Assembly (NCBI RefSeq): GCF_002224265.1
Contig: NZ_CP012881.1
Location: 124,001 to 188,000, forward strand
Length of the DNA: 64,000 nucleotides
DNA from: Vibrio vulnificus NBRC 15645 = ATCC 27562
GTDB lineage: Bacteria > Pseudomonadota > Gammaproteobacteria > Enterobacterales > Vibrionaceae
Direction: 5' to 3'
The translations under genes were made by a program, and so were the position numbers. How positions within the stretch are numbered: position 1 is the first letter of the stretch; each line of letters opens with the position of its first letter. The notes under the pieces are model-generated. The model did no database searches. It worked only from the letters and a program-made list of their open reading frames with translations, and had not been told where the DNA came from. Shown here piece after piece: positions 1 through 8,424 of this stretch.

Positions 1-775
1 TGACTTCACTGCCATCAGACATCAACAGCTTTTTCGACTTAAAACTGAACACGCTCGCCAAACGCTCCCCTTTGGCGTCCGGCTTAGTATCACCAAGATA
101 TTGAGCGTCATACAAGCCAAACAAAGGTTGAGCAGAGGCATCTGCGACTTGAAACTCGCCCAATCGAATATCTTGTTGCCCTAACCAGTAACCGTTCTTG
201 TGTTTGCCTTTGCCATTGCCTGTCAAATTGCCAACATGCAGCGATTCACCACTACTGAAATCAAACTGAATCGAGGGTACATCAAGCACAAAATCGACAT
301 CACCCAGCACCGTGGCATTGCCAGACAGCTTCATCGGTGCGGTAGAAACCGCAACACCTTCACTGTCACTGACAAAATTCCAGCTATCAATCGTAGCAAC
401 AAAATCCGTGTTTCCATTCAATTGTGTGGTGGCTTCAATATGCAGAGGTAGCGCCTGCTCCCCCACTAAATCAGAAACCGAATCAAGCGAAGTCAGCCCG
501 TGCTTTAATGTCGATTGCATTTCATAAACTAAAGGAAGTCCATCCGTTTCAAATTGCTCCACTAACACTGGGTCAACAATGGTGTAACGCGTGGTGACTT
601 CCGATGTGCGATAACCTCGGTCGTACTTGACAATTTCCGCTTGCAGTTGCGCACTATTTAACTTGGCAACGGCATCTTCAATTACATTTTGACCAATCTG
701 CCCCACCGCCAATGGCCAACACAATGCCAATGAGATAGCACCACCAACTGCACCGATTTTCTTTAAGTTGTTCAT
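1..775 (-). CDS. YdgA-like DUF945 family protein, 3' part outside window
   Basis: The reverse strand reads MNNLKKIGAVGGAISLALCW from an ATG at 773-775 and stays open to base 1, so the C-terminal part is missing. A hydrophobic N-terminal segment (about residues 5-25) suggests a signal anchor or exported protein. The rest, rich in beta-type alternation with KYDRGYRTSEVTTRY at about residues 53-67, fits the DUF945/YdgA family of inner-membrane-anchored periplasmic proteins of unknown function. A purine-rich AAGTGAC precedes the start. It is divergent from the kinase gene at 965, with about 190 bp between the starts. The family call rests on recalled similarity. Confidence 0.75.
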   Translation of the reverse strand, partial: MNNLKKIGAVGGAISLALCWPLAVGQIGQNVIEDAVAKLNSAQLQAEIVKYDRGYRTSEVTTRYTIVDPVLVEQFETDGLPLVYEMQSTLKHGLTSLDSVSDLVGEQALPLHIEATTQLNGNTDFVATIDSWNFVSDSEGVAVSTAPMKLSGNATVLGDVDFVLDVPSIQFDFSSGESLHVGNLTGNGKGKHKNGYWLGQQDIRLGEFQVADASAQPLFGLYDAQYLGDTKPDAKGERLASVFSFKSKKLLMSDGSEV

Positions 776-964
776 AATGTCACTTATTTGTGAATGTTTT
801 GAGTGAGTCTACCCTATCTATACACAGGTGAAAACATTGAGATAAATCAGACTATTGCTAAGAACACTATAATGACTCACGAAATTGAAACTTAGCTCTC
901 AACCAGATCTCGCACTTCCTGTTACCTTATCTTAGTCATTGTTTATGCTAAAAGATGAGGCTTT

Positions 965-2908
965 GTGAACCGTTACGCTATTTTGTGTTTGGACAACAAT
1001 CCGATAAGTATCGAGCAGTTTCGCCAAGAGTTGGCGACGTTTTCTCATAAATTTGATGTATTTACTGCAGACTCAGTTGAGGAAGCACATCACGCGATTG
1101 ACTACTTAGAGCAGGCAAACCAAACCATGGCGCTGGTCATTGCAAGCCATCACAGTGAATTGAATGGCGTTGACTTCTTGATTGGCTTAGACAACAACCC
1201 CAGAACAGAAGACGCCCGACGCATTCTAATTAGCTGCTCGACGGACATTGCCGCGATCATCACTGCGGTCAATGAAGGTCGATTGGATCACTGTTTAACC
1301 AAGCCCCTACCCGATCACGTCCTTTTTCAAACCGTTCAAAAAGAGCTGACTCAGTTTATTCTTAAGTTTGAAAAAGAAGATTTGCTTGGTTTTAGCAGCG
1401 TACTTGATCAAAATCGCTTGCTACGTGCACATATTGAAAATCAGATGCGTCACTACCAAGCAGGCTTTATCCACGATTATCACACCTTGTCTGACGCAGA
1501 GCTAACGGAACGTTTCACCAATGCACTGCAAAATTTTTTCCAAGAAAAAGATGAAACACGAGCCTGTCGAACGTATTCACCAGAACATCTGTTGACGGTC
1601 GAAGGAGAGGCGAACAAGTTTCTCTGGTTCATCACCTCAGGAGAAGTCGCGCTCTATAAACGCGATGATATGGGCATGCAACGTGAAGTGGTCCGACACA
1701 AAAAGGGCAATCTCGTTGGTGGCATGTCATTTGTCACCGGAGAGAAATCGTTCTCAACCGCCCTCACTCTCACCAAGACGGAAGTGATCAAATTAGATCG
1801 CAACGTTTTTGCCCAAGTAATGCAATCCGATTCCAACCTTTTGCCTCTGTTTACCAACCTGTTGCTACGACACTTTAATCGGCGTTTGCAACGCAGTATC
1901 AATACAAAACTGCAGTTACAGAAAACCCTTGAATCGCTTGAATCTGCCCACCAGCAATTGATCGAAAAAGAAAAAATGGCCATGCTCGGTCAACTGGTCG
2001 CTGGGGTTGCCCATGAACTCAATAATCCCATCGCAGCGATTCTAAGAGGCATTGAAAACCTCAACCAAAATTTGGGAATGGTACTTTCAACCAGCAGCGC
2101 GCCGAATCAAACCACGAAAGGAATAGCTGTGTTAGAAAGTGCCAAAGCAAGTAAACCTATGTCAACCGCAGAGCTTAGAGAACGCTCAAACCAACTCTTA
2201 TCATGCGTTGACAACCGAAACATCGCGAGAAAATTAGTCGCCCTCGGCCTGGAACAGGACGACGAACTGCTTACGCAACTCAAGCAGCATCCAACGGAAG
2301 GTGCCCGTCAACTTGATCACCTTGAACACTACTTTTTGATTGGCAACTCGCTGCGATCGATTGATGTGTGTGCCAGTCGGATTGCTGATATGGTCAAAAG
2401 CTTAAAAGGCTATGCTCGTGCAGATGATGAAAAAACGCATATTGCCGATATCCACGAAGGCATTGAAGATACGTTAGTGATTTTCGAAAATCGCCTCAAA
2501 CTGCATAAACTGACCACACATTACTGTTCTTTGCCCCCTATTTATTGCCAGCCTATCGCGCTGCAACAAGTGTGGACCAATATGATTTCAAATGCGCTCG
2601 ACGCCATGCCTGAACATGGTACTCTCGAAATCACCACTAAAATTGAATCACGCAATGACAAACCTTATGTTACGGTTTCATTTAGAGACAATGGCTGTGG
2701 CATACCTGCAGAGCAACAAGCCACGATTTTTGAACTGAACTACACCACCAAAAAAGAGGGAAATTTTGGTCTTGGCATTGGTTTGTCTATTTGCCATCAA
2801 ATCATCCATAGTCACGGAGGATGGATCGAAGTGGATTCGATTCCAGCGCAGTACACCTGTATGACTATCTGGTTACCACTGGTTTCTGAAGGAGCATCCC
2901 ATGAATAA
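965..2908 (+). CDS. Sensor histidine kinase with N-terminal pseudo-receiver and cyclic-nucleotide-binding-like domain
   Basis: The 647-residue protein has a receiver-like domain (about 1-125), a cyclic-nucleotide-binding fold (about 185-310), a coiled linker, a HisKA helix with AHELNNP (His350) and an HATPase domain with NMISNALDAMP, DNGCGIP and GLGIGLSI. There is no membrane segment, so it should be cytosolic. Two things are odd. The receiver has Ser61 where the phospho-accepting Asp should be. The nucleotide-binding domain lacks the usual Arg of the phosphate cassette (SFSTALTLT). About 100 extra residues separate the two DHp helices. The start is GTG, supported by GATGAGG upstream. The gene overlaps the next one, a response regulator and likely partner, by 8 bp. 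Confidence 0.88.
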   Translation: MNRYAILCLDNNPISIEQFRQELATFSHKFDVFTADSVEEAHHAIDYLEQANQTMALVIASHHSELNGVDFLIGLDNNPRTEDARRILISCSTDIAAIITAVNEGRLDHCLTKPLPDHVLFQTVQKELTQFILKFEKEDLLGFSSVLDQNRLLRAHIENQMRHYQAGFIHDYHTLSDAELTERFTNALQNFFQEKDETRACRTYSPEHLLTVEGEANKFLWFITSGEVALYKRDDMGMQREVVRHKKGNLVGGMSFVTGEKSFSTALTLTKTEVIKLDRNVFAQVMQSDSNLLPLFTNLLLRHFNRRLQRSINTKLQLQKTLESLESAHQQLIEKEKMAMLGQLVAGVAHELNNPIAAILRGIENLNQNLGMVLSTSSAPNQTTKGIAVLESAKASKPMSTAELRERSNQLLSCVDNRNIARKLVALGLEQDDELLTQLKQHPTEGARQLDHLEHYFLIGNSLRSIDVCASRIADMVKSLKGYARADDEKTHIADIHEGIEDTLVIFENRLKLHKLTTHYCSLPPIYCQPIALQQVWTNMISNALDAMPEHGTLEITTKIESRNDKPYVTVSFRDNGCGIPAEQQATIFELNYTTKKEGNFGLGIGLSICHQIIHSHGGWIEVDSIPAQYTCMTIWLPLVSEGASHE

Positions 2909-3398
2909 ATACTTGATTTTATGTGTTGATGACGAACGAGAAGTGCTCGATAGCGTACTTCAAGATTTATCGCCATTTGAAGATCATTTTGTGCTCGAGG
3001 GCGCAGAGTCAGTAGCAGAAGCCAAAAATGTCATCGAAGAGTATGACGATGAAGACGTTCCATTGGCATTAATTCTGTGCGACCACATCATGCCGGAACA
3101 AACGGGGATCAGTTTTCTCATTGAACTCAGTCGCGACGAAACGACGCGCAAAGCGAGAAAAGTACTCTTGACGGGGCAAGCCGGTTTGGAAGATACCGTT
3201 GAAGCGGTAAATCATGCGAGCCTTGATTTTTATATCGCCAAACCTTGGTACGGTGACGAGCTGAGAAGCGCAATAAAAAACCAGCTGACCTCCTACGTGA
3301 TCGCAAATGACGACAATTTATTGTCATGGACATCAATATTAGATCCAGAGAGAATTCTCAACGCAATGGCGGAGAAACGAAGTTCTTTCGGTGAATAA
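2901..3398 (+). CDS. Single-domain-like response regulator
   Basis: This 165-residue protein has a complete receiver domain: acidic pair in ILCVDDERE, phospho-acceptor Asp61 in LILCDHIMPEQTG, the switch Thr in LLTGQAG and the conserved Lys in IAKPW. About 40 residues follow, with no recognisable DNA-binding or enzymatic output domain. It starts inside the end of the kinase gene (ATGA-type overlap), so the two are co-translated and probably form a pair. The upstream kinase carries a related receiver that has lost its Asp at the same position, so this protein is the likely phosphate acceptor. The output is unknown; it may act through protein contacts. Confidence 0.88.
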   Translation: MNKYLILCVDDEREVLDSVLQDLSPFEDHFVLEGAESVAEAKNVIEEYDDEDVPLALILCDHIMPEQTGISFLIELSRDETTRKARKVLLTGQAGLEDTVEAVNHASLDFYIAKPWYGDELRSAIKNQLTSYVIANDDNLLSWTSILDPERILNAMAEKRSSFGE

Positions 3399-3547
3399 CT
3401 GAATCATTGCCAAGCACTTGTGAACTCGAATCGACTCACATTAAATGGCATCAGAATTGCTTAATTATTGGCTAGACGACAAAACAATGGCATTTTTTGT
3501 TGGTGACTTGTCTACAAGTTGATTAATATGTCGCAATGAAATGAATG

Positions 3548-3570
3548 GGTTGAGCAGCCCAGACTCAACC
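3548..3570 (+). other. Hairpin in the leader of the outer-membrane-type gene
   Basis: GGTTGAG (3548-3554) pairs with CTCAACC (3564-3570) around a 9-base loop, 36 bp before the start codon of the next gene. No T-run follows. It may be an mRNA leader element; no function is claimed. Confidence 0.4.
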
Positions 3571-3605
3571 GGGAAGTAACAAAATAAAGAAGGTTTACCA
3601 TAGTT

Positions 3606-4154
3606 ATGCGTAAGACAATTCTAGCTGCAGCTCTGCTGATTGCCTCTAGCCAAGTGATGGCCAAGGAAGACCCAAACCGTCCAGCAACCATGAGCAACTT
3701 TAGTTACGACTACATCGAAGCTCGTATCGGCGCTAGCCCAATGACTTTTGGCGCAGCCTACAGCAAGTCTGTTCACCCAAATGCGCACATTATTGCCCGT
3801 ATCGATTCCGAATTTGAAAGTGACTTCGACGCTGCTGCAGGTTTTGGTTTTCACTCACCTATCAATAACTGGGCAGACTTAACTGGTGCAATGCTCATGC
3901 GTGTTGTAGAGCCAGCAAAAGCAAGCAGTGCTGATATCGGTATGGAACTTAACTTAGGTATTCGTCAATGGCTTGGTCCTCAACTTGAAGTTGGTGGTAA
4001 AGTTGGTTACGTCTCCATTGATAACGACGATGACTGGATTGGTTCTGTGTACGCTCGCTTCCATTCAACTGAGCTTTTCTCGTTGGGTGTTGAAGCACGT
4101 ATCAATGACTTCTACGATGATCAATTGATGTTTACAACGCGTTTTAAATTCTAA
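3606..4154 (+). CDS. Small outer-membrane beta-barrel-type protein, function unknown
   Basis: The 182-residue product opens with a clear Sec signal peptide, cleaved probably after SSQVMA (residue 19). The mature part alternates polar and aromatic residues in strand-like blocks and ends in TRFKF; a terminal Phe is typical of outer-membrane barrels recognised by the Bam machinery. No family name can be given with certainty; V. cholerae has a similar gene in the same place next to tfoX (from memory). The ribosome site is modest (AGAAGG about 12 bases upstream). The gene has its own leader hairpin and a structured 3' UTR ending in a strong terminator. Confidence 0.7.
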   Translation: MRKTILAAALLIASSQVMAKEDPNRPATMSNFSYDYIEARIGASPMTFGAAYSKSVHPNAHIIARIDSEFESDFDAAAGFGFHSPINNWADLTGAMLMRVVEPAKASSADIGMELNLGIRQWLGPQLEVGGKVGYVSIDNDDDWIGSVYARFHSTELFSLGVEARINDFYDDQLMFTTRFKF

Positions 4155-4167
4155 AGGCGATGAAGTT

Positions 4168-4222
4168 CAAGCTCTCGTAGAGCGAGCAGCTTGAGCCTTT
4201 AACGTAGATATATACGTAAAGG
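4168..4222 (+). other. Two tandem hairpins in the 3' UTR of the outer-membrane-type gene
   Basis: Hairpin 1 is CAAGCT-CTCG, loop, CGAG-C-AGCTTG (4168-4193). Hairpin 2 is CCTTTAACGTA / TACGTAAAGG (4196-4222) with one bulged base. Neither has a T-run. They lie in a 140-base stretch between the stop codon and the terminator at 4294, which could be a processed 3'-UTR small RNA. Confidence 0.45.
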
Positions 4223-4293
4223 ATTTGGCGCAGCAGATCGGTAAAAGTGATAGCTGATACTGTCACTGCTTTAAGTAGAACAAGTACAAATGA

Positions 4294-4325
4294 AAAAACC
4301 GAGGCAACATTGTCTCGGTTTTTTA
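4294..4325 (+). terminator. Intrinsic terminator after the outer-membrane-type gene
   Basis: AAACCGAG and CTCGGTTT form the stem around GCAACATTGT, followed by a T-rich run at 4319-4325. It ends the transcript of the gene at 3606. Confidence 0.85.
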
Positions 4326-4479
4326 TTTCATACCATTTATAGACAAGAAGATTTCTCTCCCGCTTTCGAGGTGTATCACAACAAAAATAAGCGTACTTCG
4401 AACCAAACCTATGCGCTTTAAACCACCATTTGATTTCAATTTTAGCGCTCAGCGGTTTAGTTCGAGAGCAAAAAGATGA

Positions 4480-5067
4480 CTAACAGCATGCAGCCAAAAG
4501 TTGTTTACGACGGGGCTCTTGAAGTAACTTCCAATGAATACCTTCGACCGCGCCAGCAAATTTCCATAGCAATTTGACATCGACGTCATTACCGTAAGCT
4601 TGCTTAACTCGATTAAAGACTTCAATCGCTCCTAGTTCCATAAAGGTTTCAACGTCATCAATCCCTGCTTTTTTTACCATGCGTTCAAGTGTTAATTGCA
4701 TGTTCGGTAAATCTCTTAAACGACGGCTGGCAGATGATTTTTGGAAATTACGTTGCTTTACAGAGCACGCTATAGACTGCTTTACCAAACGATCCAACTG
4801 ACCATCTCGATTATCAAGTAGATTAGATACTTCGTAGTAATTTACAGTAGCAGTGGTTTGCTTTTTGACATGACGATACTTCTCACAGCCCAATTGGCAG
4901 AAAGTATCATCCAAACTGTCTCCACCACGAAGGTAGTAGCAACCATTACTCACCAATGCAAACATAGCATCTTCCGCAAACAGGCCGATACCACCGAACA
5001 TTGAACGTTTCTGAAAATCACCAAATTGGTTGATGTAGTCAAAAAAAGCTTGTTCTGTCATATCCAT
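4480..5067 (-). CDS. tfoX: TfoX/Sxy family competence regulator
   Basis: The 195-residue protein has the TfoX N-terminal domain (QKRSMFGGIGLF, about residues 17-28; GCEKYRHVKKQTTATVNYY around residues 80-100) and the TfoX C-terminal helix-hairpin domain (RRLRDLPNMQLTLERM onward, KLLWKFAGAVEGIHWKLL near the end). In Vibrio TfoX is the chitin-induced activator of natural transformation and acts with CRP. Gene context (hexR, panP, grxA nearby) matches V. cholerae tfoX rather than its paralogue tfoY, and no c-di-GMP riboswitch of the tfoY type is seen upstream. Two in-frame ATGs lie at 5067 and 5061. AGGAG is 3 bases from the first and 9 from the second, so the shorter form may be the real one. 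Confidence 0.9.
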   Translation of the reverse strand: MDMTEQAFFDYINQFGDFQKRSMFGGIGLFAEDAMFALVSNGCYYLRGGDSLDDTFCQLGCEKYRHVKKQTTATVNYYEVSNLLDNRDGQLDRLVKQSIACSVKQRNFQKSSASRRLRDLPNMQLTLERMVKKAGIDDVETFMELGAIEVFNRVKQAYGNDVDVKLLWKFAGAVEGIHWKLLQEPRRKQLLAACC

Positions 5068-5426
5068 TGACTCCTAATTCAAAGATTAACCCCGATTAGT
5101 TATGTCACCAGATAGCAGCATTTTATAATTAAGCGAAAATGATAGAGAAAGGTATTTAAATTATTTATAAGTAATTTTTATCAGCAACCCGAATCATACT
5201 TAATGAAAAAAAATAAGTCGGGATTCGCATCACAAATAAAGTTTCCTCTCCATTATTGATGAGATCCAATTCACATTATCAAACAATAGCGCATGTTGTA
5301 CTTTTCGTTGCATTAAGCATTACGGACGAAAAAGCAGCAATTAAACTATTGTCATGATGGCAATTTCTTGCACTGAACAACTCGCTACTAGTACACTGTA
5401 CGAAAGCACTTTGGCTCAAAATATCT
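5068..5426. other. Divergent tfoX / HDOD-gene intergenic region
   Basis: This 359-bp AT-rich stretch holds the tfoX leader, the possible CRP site at 5219-5234, and the promoter of the HDOD gene. TTGCACTG (5369-5376) and other weak hexamers are present, but no convincing sigma-70 pair could be fixed by eye. No ORF, tRNA or GEMM riboswitch motif was found. Confidence 0.5.
5219..5234 (-). promoter_or_regulatory. Possible CRP-binding site upstream of tfoX
   Basis: CGGGA-N6-TCACA matches 8 of the 10 core positions of the CRP consensus TGTGA-N6-TCACA and sits in AT-rich DNA about 150 bp upstream of tfoX. CRP control of tfoX is known in Vibrio. The left half-site is weak, and the site could also serve the divergent HDOD gene. 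Confidence 0.3.
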
Positions 5427-6347
5427 ATGGAACACTTATCTTTTTTCTGGTTGCCGAATAATAAGGACTTACTGATTCAAGCGTTGGAAACTGAGTTCGC
5501 TCAACTGGTCGAGCAGTCGCTTGCTACTGGTAAAGTCACTCTACCGCCAATCCCTGATGTTGTCTTAAAAATTCAACAACTTTGCACCCAAGAATCCACT
5601 GGCATCAACGATGTCGCTGAATGTCTTTTAGAAGATCCCGGGCTAGCCGCCATTGTAATTAGAGTGGCAAACTCGGTCATTTTTAATCGCCGCAATATCA
5701 CCTGTACCGATTTGACCACGGCAGTATCTAGACTTGGCATTCTAAGAGTCAGAGACATTGTCACCGCACAGGCCATCGAGCAGTTGAAGCATTCTGTCAA
5801 TCTCAACAAAGAGTGCAACGCGGTACTGATTAACAGCGCCGCCGTTTCTCGCCAATTGGGCGCTGTAATGGTAATGGTCGTCAATGCCTTTAGAAAACAC
5901 GCGGCAGCAAAATATGACTATTTAGAGCCTGAAAAAGCCTTGTTGGTTGGCCTACTTGCGGATATCGGCCTGTTTTGCTTGGTCAATGAATACCACCTCT
6001 ATCTGGATAAAGGAAACTACCTTGACCAGCAAATCGCGCTACAAATATTCCAAACTCGTTGTGCGGCTACCAGTAAATTAGTCTTGGAAAACTGGGAGTT
6101 TGATAGTGACTTTGTTGAAGTGTCTTCCAATCAAGCTTATCGCTCTCAGCGTCAGGAAGTGACTTATCTCGATATTGCGCGTATCGCAAACCACTTATTA
6201 ATGTTTAGAAACCAAGATGAACGAATTGATGACCACGAAGTGGAATTTAATTTAGTGGGTGCTGAGGTGTTATTTGAATTGAGTAATTTGTCAGAAGATG
6301 AATTCCAGGAAATGGTGAATCAAGTACTTAATTCAAGTGGCTTTTAA
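5427..6347 (+). CDS. HDOD domain protein
   Basis: The 306-residue soluble protein carries an HDOD domain from about residue 35 to 230, recognisable from LPPIPDVVLKIQQLC, LLEDPGLAAIVIRVANS and LTTAVSRLGILRVRDIV. HDOD proteins are degenerate HD-superfamily proteins, usually without nuclease or phosphodiesterase activity, that take part in signalling, often with c-di-GMP or chemotaxis proteins. No second domain is attached. The metal-binding HD pair is not evident. The start has no clear Shine-Dalgarno (CTCAAAATATCT precedes ATG), so an alternative start is possible. It is divergent from tfoX; a functional link is not shown. Confidence 0.85.
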   Translation: MEHLSFFWLPNNKDLLIQALETEFAQLVEQSLATGKVTLPPIPDVVLKIQQLCTQESTGINDVAECLLEDPGLAAIVIRVANSVIFNRRNITCTDLTTAVSRLGILRVRDIVTAQAIEQLKHSVNLNKECNAVLINSAAVSRQLGAVMVMVVNAFRKHAAAKYDYLEPEKALLVGLLADIGLFCLVNEYHLYLDKGNYLDQQIALQIFQTRCAATSKLVLENWEFDSDFVEVSSNQAYRSQRQEVTYLDIARIANHLLMFRNQDERIDDHEVEFNLVGAEVLFELSNLSEDEFQEMVNQVLNSSGF

Positions 6348-6693
6348 TACCTCCCTTTTTAAGACATCGCATTAGCTTTTATAAAAACCACTTTTGATGT
6401 TCTTCAATCGGTGACGTGTCTCTCTTTAAGGAAAACTCTTCATCCCAGTTATTTCTTCGAAAACTGGGATGAAATCACGTAAAAATATCACCCGCCAGAA
6501 ATCATTCATCAACTCAATAAATTTTACGCCACTGAGTCCTCTCTCAACTTAGCATTCTAAAATTTAAGGCTTTCTATTGAGATGTGGTGGTTACTTCACA
6601 TTAATTTCATGATAGTTTTACACCGTTGAATGGACTCAACGTCCCACGTACATATCTAACATTTCGCACTACTAATTTTACTCGGGAGCCTGC
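6348..6693. other. Intergenic region between HDOD gene and lysO
   Basis: Apart from the inverted repeat at 6439-6473, this 346-bp region shows no ORF with a ribosome site and no lysine-riboswitch signature. CGGGAG about 6 bases before 6694 is the probable ribosome site of lysO. Confidence 0.5.
6439..6473. repeat. Strong inverted repeat between HDOD gene and lysO
   Basis: TTCATCCCAGTT (6439-6450) and AACTGGGATGAA (6462-6473) are perfectly complementary over 12 bp with an 11-base spacer. There is no T-run on either side, so it is a poor intrinsic terminator as written. It could be a Rho-type end, a processing site or a protein-binding palindrome. Confidence 0.6.
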
Positions 6694-7599
6694 ATGCTGT
6701 CAGGGATGCTGTTTATCTTCGCCCCACTTGTGGTGGGGTATTTAATACCAATCGCTAATCCTTCTACACTGGCTAGGATCAATAAGATTACATCACATCT
6801 GATCTATGTGATTTTATCGCTGATGGGATTAAGTTTAGCTGCGTTGGACAACCTAAGCGCCAATTTACAGGTCATCCTCACTTACACTGGCACTTTTTTC
6901 CTTTGCTTAGGTTTGTGTAATTTAGCAGCGCTTCCTCTTGTTGATCGTCTTTTGCCCGTAGAGACAGATACCTCACAAAAAAAACCACCTCTTTCAGCCA
7001 TGGCAATGGAGTCCTTAAAGCTTATTTTTGTTGTCGGTGGCGGCCTACTTGTTGGCTTAATGTTGCCGTTCAGTTTAGATTGGGTAGACACCGCCAGTGA
7101 GTGGATTCTTTTCGTTTTACTTTTCTTTATTGGCATTCAACTGCGTAACAGTGGCCTAACTCTAAGGCAGATTCTCCTGAACAAACAAGGTATGGTCATC
7201 GCTTTAGTCATCATAAGTACCTCAATGATTGGTGGCCTAATTGCAGGTAAAATTCTCGATATTCCGACTTATCAGGCGCTTGCCATGGCATCGGGTTTTG
7301 GTTGGTACTCACTGGCGGGTATTTTGATGGGAGATGCCTTTGGTCCTATCTTCGGCGGAGCATCCTTTATGATTGAACTACTGCGCGAATTGTTAGCGCT
7401 GGTGGTCATCCCTTTATTGATCCGTTCTCGCCCCTGCACCGCAATTGGCTACGCTGGCGCAACTGCGATGGATTTTACTTTGCCTGTAATTCAAACCACG
7501 GGCGGAGTACGTTGTGTTCCCATAGCTATTGTAAGTGGCTTTATTTTGAGCCTATTAGTGCCGGTATTGATGCTATTCTTTGTGTCACTTGCTAGCTAG
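6694..7599 (+). CDS. lysO: Lysine exporter LysO family protein
   Basis: The 301-residue, highly hydrophobic protein has about eight membrane segments and the YbjE/LysO (DUF340) signatures: GFGWYSLAGILMGDAFGP (about residues 199-216), LRELLALVVIPLL, and ATAMDFTLPVIQTTGG. LysO exports L-lysine (and the analogue thialysine) from the cytoplasm in E. coli. Length matches the E. coli protein (about 299). The ATG is preceded by GGGAG. It is a single gene with flanking gaps on both sides. The spot next to tfoX and panP matches recalled V. cholerae gene order. Confidence 0.88.
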   Translation: MLSGMLFIFAPLVVGYLIPIANPSTLARINKITSHLIYVILSLMGLSLAALDNLSANLQVILTYTGTFFLCLGLCNLAALPLVDRLLPVETDTSQKKPPLSAMAMESLKLIFVVGGGLLVGLMLPFSLDWVDTASEWILFVLLFFIGIQLRNSGLTLRQILLNKQGMVIALVIISTSMIGGLIAGKILDIPTYQALAMASGFGWYSLAGILMGDAFGPIFGGASFMIELLRELLALVVIPLLIRSRPCTAIGYAGATAMDFTLPVIQTTGGVRCVPIAIVSGFILSLLVPVLMLFFVSLAS

Positions 7600-7796
7600 A
7601 TCGCATGATAGTGGATTCATTTCCGCTACACTAGCGAGCAAAAATAATAACATACCTAAACTACTGGGATTTGCAGGTAGACGGTAAACCAATGGACTTC
7701 CATGCAGATAGATTACTGTTTTTGTGGAGTCATTGAACTTGACCCGATCCACTGCAGCTTCACGTAGGAAGGATATCGCTCAAAAAAGGAATCACT

Positions 7797-8309
7797 ATGA
7801 AACGCTTCGTTGTTGCTCTAATGCTAGCGTCTACATCATCTTTTGCATTGGCAGCGAATGACCAATGTTTGGCCCAAAAATACGATGCGTACATCGATGC
7901 ATCACTAAACTGGTATTCAGATCTTGCTGAGCTCACTAGCAGCAAATACCCAGATTTAACCGAAGTCAGCAACTGGTTTTTAGAAGGTCGAAAACATCAT
8001 TTCGAACTCAACCGAGCTGCCGTTCACTATTATCTTAAACATGACCCAAGCCGAGTATCCGTCGATAAACCGATTGAAAGTTGGCTTCAGCTTGAACAGA
8101 GTGATATTAAACAGTTGGCGAGTCGTAGCGATGAACTTGGTCAAATTGCACAACGCACGTTTAATGATCGTCAAGCAGCAAATCATGAGAAAAACTACGA
8201 ACTTCGCTCTGCTTTCGCCGATCTATTGAGCCATCCTCAACAGATCGACACTGCCTTGTCGCGATACAATAAAGCTATCGCAAAAGTAGACGAAGTTAAG
8301 TGTCAATAA
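7797..8309 (+). CDS. Secreted protein of unknown function
   Basis: A 170-residue protein with a typical signal peptide (cut probably after SSFALA, residue 19) and a helical, charged mature part. Cysteines at the start (NDQCLAQ) and end (VKCQ) could form one disulfide closing the domain. No known family is recognised. AAAAAGGAATCACT gives a good ribosome site before the ATG. It precedes panP on the same strand but is separated from it by a terminator, so co-transcription with panP is not expected. Export to the periplasm is inferred only from the signal sequence. Confidence 0.7.
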   Translation: MKRFVVALMLASTSSFALAANDQCLAQKYDAYIDASLNWYSDLAELTSSKYPDLTEVSNWFLEGRKHHFELNRAAVHYYLKHDPSRVSVDKPIESWLQLEQSDIKQLASRSDELGQIAQRTFNDRQAANHEKNYELRSAFADLLSHPQQIDTALSRYNKAIAKVDEVKCQ

Positions 8310-8349
8310 GCCTTTCCCTTTCTTTTCAGTAAACGATGATTTGTTAATT

Positions 8350-8373
8350 AAAACGGGACATTGTTCCCGTTTT
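8350..8373 (+). terminator. Intrinsic terminator between the secreted protein gene and panP
   Basis: AAAACGGGA / TCCCGTTTT form a 9-bp stem with loop CATTGT and a following GGTTT. Its position argues against starting panP at the upstream TTG at 8341. Confidence 0.7.
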
Positions 8374-8424
8374 GGTTTAGATTGTCTCGCTCGAACGACT
8401 ACTATAATTAAATCGATTTGTTAT

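Noticed and set aside
200..527. Two + strand frames near the left edge
   Set aside because: They lie opposite the DUF945-type gene, whose - strand frame is open across the whole stretch and carries a signal anchor and ribosome site.
5068..5426. c-di-GMP (GEMM) riboswitch upstream of the TfoX-family gene
   Set aside because: The tfoY paralogue in Vibrio has one, but none of the conserved GEMM core sequences is present here, and the gene context fits tfoX.
6348..6693. Lysine riboswitch ahead of lysO
   Set aside because: The region is too short of structure; only one simple inverted repeat was found and none of the L-box core motifs.
8341..8424. N-terminal extension of panP from a TTG
   Set aside because: It would place an intrinsic terminator hairpin inside the coding sequence, and it lacks a ribosome site and family similarity.
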